Source: DATKOF01 sp035524795
GTDB lineage: Bacteria; Pseudomonadota; Gammaproteobacteria; Burkholderiales; SG8-41
Length of the DNA: 18,371 nt
Direction: 5' to 3'
NCBI GenBank assembly: GCA_035524795.1
Contig: DATKOF010000002.1
Location: forward strand, 1 to 18,371
The notes under the pieces were generated by a model. That model did not search any database, was not told where the DNA came from, and was given only the letters and a program-made list of their open reading frames with translations. Of this stretch, positions 15,083-18,371 are shown one piece after another; position 1 is the stretch's first letter, and each line of letters begins with the position of its first letter. Position numbers and translations under genes: made by a program.

Positions 15083-16463
15083 CGGCGATCTTCTCGCTCG
15101 GGTCTCCGGAGTTTTAAATCAGCACTTGCGGCGCGGCAGCCGCGTCGTCGTCGCATTGAGCGGCGGCGTCGATTCGGTCGTGCTGTGCGATCTGCTGCGG
15201 CGCTGGTGCCGGCGTCGGCGCTGCGAGCTGCGCGCGCTGCATATCAATCATGGCATCAGTCCCAATGCGGCGCGCTGGGCGCGCTTCTGTCGCGCGCTGT
15301 GCCGCGACTGGAAGATTCCGCTGACGGTCGTCAACGTCGAGGTCAGGCGCGGCGACAGTATCGAGGCCGCCGCGCGCGATGCGCGCTATCGCGCGTTCGC
15401 GCGGCAGGACGCCGATGTCATTGCGCTGGCGCATCATCTCGACGATCAGGCCGAGACATTGCTGCTGCAACTGCTGCGCGGCGCCGGCCCGCGCGGTCTG
15501 AGTGCGATGCCTGAGATCAGAGGGCAGGAGTCAGGAGACAGGAGACAGGAGACAGGGAAAAAAACCCGACAAACTTCAAATCCTCAATCCTCAATCCTCA
15601 ATCCTGCCATTCTGCGCCCGCTGCTCGACATCCCGCGCGAAGAGATCGAGGCCTATGCATGGAAACACCGGCTCGACTGGATCGACGACGAAAGCAATTC
15701 CGATGTCTACTTCGACCGCAACTTCCTGCGCCATGAAATCCTGCCGCGGCTGGCGCGCCGTTATCCCGCGTACCGGACCACGCTCGCGCGCGCCGGCCGC
15801 AATCTTGCCGAGAGCGCGCGGTTGCTCGACGAACTCGCCGCAATCGATCTTGCCGGCGTACATGATGGGGACGGCGTGCCGCTCGCGCTGCTGCGCAAAC
15901 TCGGTGCGGCACGCGCCAGAAATGCGTTGCGCTATTACCTGCGCCAGTCCGGCGTCGTGATGCCGAATGCGGCGCGGCTCGAAGAATGCGTGCGGCAGGC
16001 GTTGTCCACACGGCGCGATGCACGCATCGCGATCGATCTCGACGGTTACGAGCTGCGATATTTTTCGGGAAAATTATTCATCGTCGCCAGGCGCGGCGCG
16101 CCCGCCGCCGATTACCGCAAGACCTGGCGCGGCGAAACTCGACTGCGGCTCGATGAACTCGGCGGCACGCTGACGATGCGCCGCGCGCGTGGTTCAGGCA
16201 TCAGCCTGGCCGGACTCGATGGCAAAACATTGACGGTGCACCTGCGCCACGGCGGCGAAACTTTGCAGCCCGACGCCCGGCGCCCGCGCCGCAGCCTGAA
16301 GAACCTGCTGCAGGAAGCTCACATTCCACCGTGGAGACGCGCCACACTGCCGTTGCTGTACTGCGGCAAGACGCTGGTCGGCGTGCCGGGAATCGGCGTT
16401 GATGCCGCGTTCAAGGCGGGGCAGAAGGAGAGCGGAGTGGTAGCGATTTGGGAGCCTGATTAG
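15051..16463 (+). CDS. tilS: tRNA(Ile)-lysidine synthetase with an in-frame repeat insertion
   Basis: TilS adds lysine to C34 of the CAU-anticodon tRNA-Ile so that it reads AUA, an essential step. The 470-residue protein has the PP-loop SGGVDS at residues 37-42 within RVVVALSGGVDSVVLCDLL, then HINHGIS, RGDSIEAAARDARY, ALAHHLDDQAET and LLRGAGPRGLSAMP. The line resumes at RPLLDIPREEIEAYA with WIDDESNSD and FLRHEILP. The C-terminal substrate-binding domain ends near the stop. About residues 157-186 are an insertion between GLSAMPEI and ILRPLLD, encoded by heptanucleotide repeats, which explains much of the excess length over the usual 430-440. The frame stays open, so the protein is probably functional. 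The start overlaps accA by 32 bases (GGA six bases before the ATG). An integron array abuts its 3' end. Confidence 0.94.
   Translation: MAGSRKSPRNSGDLLARVSGVLNQHLRRGSRVVVALSGGVDSVVLCDLLRRWCRRRRCELRALHINHGISPNAARWARFCRALCRDWKIPLTVVNVEVRRGDSIEAAARDARYRAFARQDADVIALAHHLDDQAETLLLQLLRGAGPRGLSAMPEIRGQESGDRRQETGKKTRQTSNPQSSILNPAILRPLLDIPREEIEAYAWKHRLDWIDDESNSDVYFDRNFLRHEILPRLARRYPAYRTTLARAGRNLAESARLLDELAAIDLAGVHDGDGVPLALLRKLGAARARNALRYYLRQSGVVMPNAARLEECVRQALSTRRDARIAIDLDGYELRYFSGKLFIVARRGAPAADYRKTWRGETRLRLDELGGTLTMRRARGSGISLAGLDGKTLTVHLRHGGETLQPDARRPRRSLKNLLQEAHIPPWRRATLPLLYCGKTLVGVPGIGVDAAFKAGQKESGVVAIWEPD
15525..15559 (+). repeat. Heptanucleotide tandem repeat inside tilS, first block
   Basis: One CAGGAGT unit, three CAGGAGA units and a degenerate CAGGGAA lie head to tail with a 7-base period. 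The block is translated within tilS as part of a hydrophilic segment (QESGDRRQETGKK). Because 7 is not a multiple of 3, each added unit shifts the frame, so the total insert length must be balanced to keep tilS open. Confidence 0.9.
15579..15606 (+). repeat. Heptanucleotide tandem repeat inside tilS, second block
   Basis: Three copies of AATCCTC are followed by AATCCTG, with the same 7-base period. This pyrimidine-rich block follows the purine-rich block after about 20 bases. It reads as NPQSSILNP in the tilS frame. The two blocks together with the spacer form the 30-codon insertion just before the conserved LRPLLD motif. Confidence 0.9.
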
Positions 16464-16512
16464 GAGCGCGTGTACAAATTACCTGAGCGACATCAAAACT
16501 ATGTTCATGGCC

Positions 16513-16579
16513 GTCTAACGTCTGACTTCACCGGCCTGCGCGGCTTTTCGCGCAGGTCCGGTGGAAGGATGGGTTGGGC
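16513..16579 (-). other. attC: attC recombination site 1 (array end next to tilS)
   Basis: This 67-bp integron attC site, read on the minus strand, has R'' GCCCAAC (16579-16573) and R' GTTAGAC (16519-16513). Between them is a long imperfect palindrome with an 8-bp CCTGCGCG/CGCGCAGG stem, a 6-base loop, then ACCGG/CCGGT and CTTC/GAAG stems. Two unpaired bases lie on one arm, as expected for the extrahelical bases that orient folded attC. Its R'' is perfectly complementary to the GTTGGGC at the start of the cassette it ends. It lies 49 bases past the tilS stop and forms the distal boundary of the array. Confidence 0.9.
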
Positions 16580-16598
16580 GTCATTTGAAGCAACCAAA

Positions 16599-17525
16599 CT
16601 ACATATCAGAAAGAATTGCCTGTCGCTTCTTGTTGTATTCCTTCTCGGTGATAAGACCCTGCTTGCGTAGCTCACCAAGCTCGCGTAACCGCCGAGCAGT
16701 CGAGTTTTCCTCGGGCGGTGCTTGAGGGGGCGGCGGTGGTGTGGCATCTGTTCTTTCGGAACCTTGACCGCCTTGACTCGGCTTCTCCGCGGATGCTATG
16801 GGCGTTGGCGGCGTCAGCCCTTTGATCGCAGACGGAAGCTTTTTGAAAGCTTCTACTTCTTCAGAGTAATCGTTGTCATACCCCCATGCCTGAATGATTA
16901 GATACTCGTCCTTAGCCTCCATAACCGTGTGAAGCATGGTCATTCGCGTGCCAAAGAGATTCTTGAGTTTGCCTTTCTGTTCGAATCTCCAGGTTGGAAA
17001 TCCGTCGATAGTGAGTTCCTCTGTTTCGGAATAAGTTGGGTCGTCAAAATTCTTTAGCCCAGCTTTCCATTTCTTGACGAATTCCGGCATAGATGAAACC
17101 ACCGATCGTTTGCCGGCAGAGACCTGGAGAAACAGCTTTCCGTCATCGGTCTTCGCCTTCAACAAAATTCCCTCAAAGAATTTTTGGCGATCCGTCAATC
17201 CCATCGGCTTGAACTTGTCCGGTAGTTCGATGCCCGCTTTTGACGTAAAAGTTACCCCTGATGTGTAATCGACCGTAGCCAAGATTGGCATGGCCGAATC
17301 CTTACACCGCGACGACGTTCCCGATAGTTTTACGACCTTTGCAATGTTCCCATTGGTCGAGTTCACAGTGTCGCCTTCCTTCGCCGTTTCAGCAACGCAC
17401 GTATTGTCGCTGGTTGCGCTACTGCCGCCGGTTGGAATAGGAAACCAGAAGAAGAACCAAGCATTCGCGCTTGAAGAGGCAAAAGCTAGAAGGAATGCGA
17501 GCGTGGCCGTAGTGAGGGGTTTCAT
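16599..17525 (-). CDS. Secreted cassette protein with C-terminal SHOCT-like motif
   Basis: From the ATG at 17525 the protein has 308 residues. It begins with a signal peptide (MKPLTTATLAFLLAFASSSA, cleavage near ANA-W) followed by an odd WFFFWFPIP segment. The central part of about 200 residues (with FKPMGLTDRQKFFEGILLKA and LTIDGFPTWRFEQKG) has no family I recognise, but reads like a soluble periplasmic domain. A proline-rich linker leads to about 30 C-terminal residues (RRLRELGELRKQGLITEKEY) that match the SHOCT motif, a short C-terminal domain often seen on small bacterial proteins. A GTG at 17603 would add 26 residues and hide the signal peptide. GGAG seven bases before the ATG decides the start. 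The stop is 19 bases from attC 1. Function unknown. Confidence 0.85.
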   Translation of the reverse strand: MKPLTTATLAFLLAFASSSANAWFFFWFPIPTGGSSATSDNTCVAETAKEGDTVNSTNGNIAKVVKLSGTSSRCKDSAMPILATVDYTSGVTFTSKAGIELPDKFKPMGLTDRQKFFEGILLKAKTDDGKLFLQVSAGKRSVVSSMPEFVKKWKAGLKNFDDPTYSETEELTIDGFPTWRFEQKGKLKNLFGTRMTMLHTVMEAKDEYLIIQAWGYDNDYSEEVEAFKKLPSAIKGLTPPTPIASAEKPSQGGQGSERTDATPPPPPQAPPEENSTARRLRELGELRKQGLITEKEYNKKRQAILSDM

Positions 17526-17532
17526 TCGAGTG

Positions 17533-17536
17533 CTCC
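17533..17536 (-). promoter_or_regulatory. Ribosome binding site deciding the start of the SHOCT cassette gene
   Basis: GGAG on the minus strand lies seven bases upstream of the ATG at 17525. The upstream GTG at 17603 has no comparable site. The ATG also puts the signal peptide at the true N-terminus. Confidence 0.6.
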
Positions 17537-17565
17537 AGGCTGGTTTTGCTGTCGAATTGCGCATG

Positions 17566-17596
17566 ATATTGGCAATTGCCCGATATGCGATGTCAA
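17566..17596 (-). promoter_or_regulatory. Candidate promoter inside the cassette leader
   Basis: On the minus strand a perfect TTGACA (17596-17591) is followed after 19 bases by CAATAT (17571-17566), a weak -10 with a long spacer. It lies in the roughly 100-base leader of the cassette and could let the gene be expressed far from the integron promoter. The -10 match is poor, so this is tentative. Confidence 0.3.
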
Positions 17597-17619
17597 TCGC
17601 CACGCCGCGTTATGGTGAC

Positions 17620-17686
17620 GCCCAACGTCTGAATTCACCGGCCTGCGCGGCTTTTCGCGCAGGTCCGGTGGAATGATGGGTTCGGC
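17620..17686 (-). other. attC: attC recombination site 2
   Basis: This 67-bp site is nearly identical to attC 1. On the minus strand it has R'' GCCGAAC (17686-17680) and R' GTTGGGC (17626-17620). The folded stem is the same (ATTC/GAAT, ACCGG/CCGGT, CCTGCGCG/CGCGCAGG, AAAAGC loop) with two extrahelical bases. R'' departs from the RYYYAAC consensus at its fourth base, but is exactly complementary to GTTCGGC at the start of the cassette it belongs to. Confidence 0.9.
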
Positions 17687-18179
17687 CCCTGCGGCTACAC
17701 AGCACCATTTAGCCAACGCTCAATGAGTTGGTGGGACTCGGTGTCAGTGTTGCGGAGAGGCGTAATAGTTGCGGTCATTGTGATTTGCGGCCAAGTGCGG
17801 GCGTTGGTGATGAAGTCGCCGAAGTAGCGGACGTCCTCGACGGCCCGGAAATGACGGAACCAAACACCAAGCTCGGGGACGGCGGCACGGACGTAGTTGT
17901 ACTCGCCAGAAACCTTGGCAAGAGCGAACGGAAAGTGATGCGCGAAAAGGAGGACGTGGTCTCCCACCTTCATTTCATGAGCGAAAGCCCAGTAGTTCCG
18001 CTGGTTCTCCGGCAGTTCAGATTGGGCTACGGTCGTGAGGTCGGGGACATCGACGGCAAAATCTAGCCCGATGTAGCCGGCGGACAAACTTTCCACTGTG
18101 TGCTTGATTGCACCTTCGGACTCGCTCGGGTGAAGCTGCATTCTCCAATAGGACATAGCTACTCCTTCAAGGGGCCGAA
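17626..18179 (-). mobile_element. Integron gene cassette with possible PUA/EVE-like protein
   Basis: This 554-bp cassette runs on the minus strand from the TT of GTTCGGC (attC 3) to the G of GTTGGGC (attC 2). It is compact: about 24 bases before the start codon, one 153-codon gene, and 8 bases between the stop and the R'' of attC 2. That tight fit is typical of integron cassettes. The exact match of R'' in attC 2 to R' at its start supports the boundaries. Confidence 0.88.
17695..18156 (-). CDS. Cassette protein, possible PUA/EVE-like fold
   Basis: This 153-residue protein has no signal peptide or membrane segment. It starts MSYWRMQLHPSESEGAIKHT, then GYIGLDFAVDVPDL, QRNYWAFAHEMKVGDHVLLF, FALAKVSGEYNYVR, and LGVWFRHFRAVEDVRYFGDF. 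An N-terminal YWR-like strand, a W..-(K)VGD-hydrophobic turn and a later GVW.R...V segment recall EVE/PUA-like domains, which read modified nucleic-acid bases in several restriction and RNA-modification systems. This is inference from pattern, not a firm assignment. GAAGGAG five bases before the ATG gives strong translation from within the cassette's first bases. Nuclease residues are not visible, so on its own it would be a binding protein. Confidence 0.85.
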   Translation of the reverse strand: MSYWRMQLHPSESEGAIKHTVESLSAGYIGLDFAVDVPDLTTVAQSELPENQRNYWAFAHEMKVGDHVLLFAHHFPFALAKVSGEYNYVRAAVPELGVWFRHFRAVEDVRYFGDFITNARTWPQITMTATITPLRNTDTESHQLIERWLNGAV

Positions 18180-18251
18180 CGTGAAGCTAAGGGGCGCGCC
18201 GAAGGCGCGTCCCAGCGACCGGAGGGAGCGAACTTGAGCGCAGGGTTAGGC
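18174..18251 (-). other. attC: attC recombination site 3 (different type)
   Basis: This 78-bp site on the minus strand has R'' GCCTAAC (18251-18245) and R' GTTCGGC (18180-18174), with a central CGCGCC/GGCGCG hairpin. Its body (CCTGCGCTCAAG near R'', CTTAGCTTCAC near R') is unlike attC 1 and 2 and resembles attC sites spread in environmental and proteobacterial cassettes. It ends the cassette that enters from the right edge. By the complementarity rule, that cassette should start with GTTAGGC outside the window. Confidence 0.88.
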
Positions 18252-18273
18252 ATTGCGCTCAGGAGAAAAAATT

Positions 18274-18371
18274 TCATTCTAGTTTTGACTCCAAAATTTC
18301 GGATAGAGTCATACGGCCTTCCCCATATGAAATATCTCGAATTCTCCATCCTGCTGCGGTATGCGTGAGAT
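18274..18371 (-). CDS. C-terminal end of a third cassette gene (partial)
   Basis: On the minus strand one frame is open from the window edge to a TGA at 18276-18274, 22 bases before the R'' of attC 3, the usual distance for a cassette gene. Its last residues are GWRIRDISYGEGRMTLSEIL followed by ESKLE. The pattern W-x-I-x-D-I-x-Y then S/T-L-x-x-x-L resembles the C-terminus of DUF3828/YbjP-like secreted proteins, but this rests on about 30 residues. A competing frame ends earlier at 18309 (MGKAV stop). A third frame runs into attC 3 and is unlikely. The gene continues past the right edge. Confidence 0.45.
   Translation of the reverse strand, partial: LTHTAAGWRIRDISYGEGRMTLSEILESKLE

Larger units (their letters stand above)
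16519..17625 (-). mobile_element. Integron gene cassette with secreted SHOCT-like protein
   Basis: This 1107-bp cassette runs on the minus strand from the TT of GTTGGGC (attC 2) to the G of GTTAGAC (attC 1), using the known cut after the first G of R'. The single gene and the attC site have the normal cassette order. The 5' leader is unusually long (about 100 bases), and the sequence is visibly less GC-rich than tilS, both consistent with foreign origin. The R'' of attC 1 exactly matches the R' at the cassette start, as expected if it once existed as a circle. Confidence 0.85.

Noticed and set aside
15525..15606. Possible small CRISPR array in tilS
   Set aside because: The units are 7 bases, directly adjacent and without spacers, and they are translated in the tilS frame.
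16470..16670. 66-codon plus-strand frame after tilS
   Set aside because: It crosses attC 1 and runs antisense into the end of the SHOCT cassette gene; there is no support for translation.
17526..17603. GTG start that would add 26 residues to the SHOCT cassette protein
   Set aside because: It lacks a ribosome binding site and would mask the signal peptide; the ATG at 17525 has GGAG at a good distance.
16513..17686. Two near-identical palindromes as ends of a transposon or MITE pair
   Set aside because: They are in direct orientation, there is no transposase, and the core sequences and cassette order match attC sites exactly.
18167..18349. 60-codon minus-strand frame at the right end
   Set aside because: It runs through attC 3, so most of its product would be translated recombination-site DNA; another frame ends properly before the site.

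Overview
The window looks like the chromosome of an autotrophic betaproteobacterium. The evidence is a red-type (form IC) RuBisCO operon with a divergent cbbR, the accA-tilS pair typical of Betaproteobacteria, and integron attC sites of a kind common in that class. I cannot name the genus. Nitrosomonadales, Rhodocyclales or Burkholderiales are all possible.

Layout. Positions 1-216 hold the tail of an upstream gene and a strong terminator, followed by an AraC-family regulator (217-1239, +). Convergent to it lies a leftward block that reads, from its promoter at about 9.1 kb: cbbL (RuBisCO large), cbbS (small), cbbX (red-type RuBisCO activase), prk (phosphoribulokinase), tkt (transketolase), fba (class II aldolase), then a peroxiredoxin-like thioredoxin-fold protein. 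This is a compact Calvin-cycle operon: CO2 fixation, activase, regeneration of ribulose bisphosphate. A long perfect-stem hairpin sits between cbbS and cbbX and may set the RuBisCO:downstream ratio. The 165-bp region between cbbL and the divergent cbbR (9140-10123, +) is the expected control region.

Eight bases after cbbR is a class III nucleotide cyclase-FHA protein whose catalytic arginine position is a tyrosine. Convergent to it is a large secreted peptidase (beta-propeller, M28 metallopeptidase, PDZ). Divergent from the peptidase are accA and the overlapping tilS. tilS carries an in-frame insertion of about 30 codons made of two sets of heptanucleotide tandem repeats.

The most notable region is 16513-18371. 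It is not ordinary intergenic DNA but the tail of an integron gene-cassette array on the minus strand. There are three attC sites, two complete cassettes and the end of a third, abutting the 3' end of tilS. One cassette encodes a short-leader 153-aa protein that may have a PUA/EVE-like fold. The other encodes a secreted protein with a SHOCT-like C-terminus. The two left-hand attC sites are near-identical and show a compensatory base-pair change, while the third is of a different type. No integrase is in the window; the orientation predicts it beyond the right edge.
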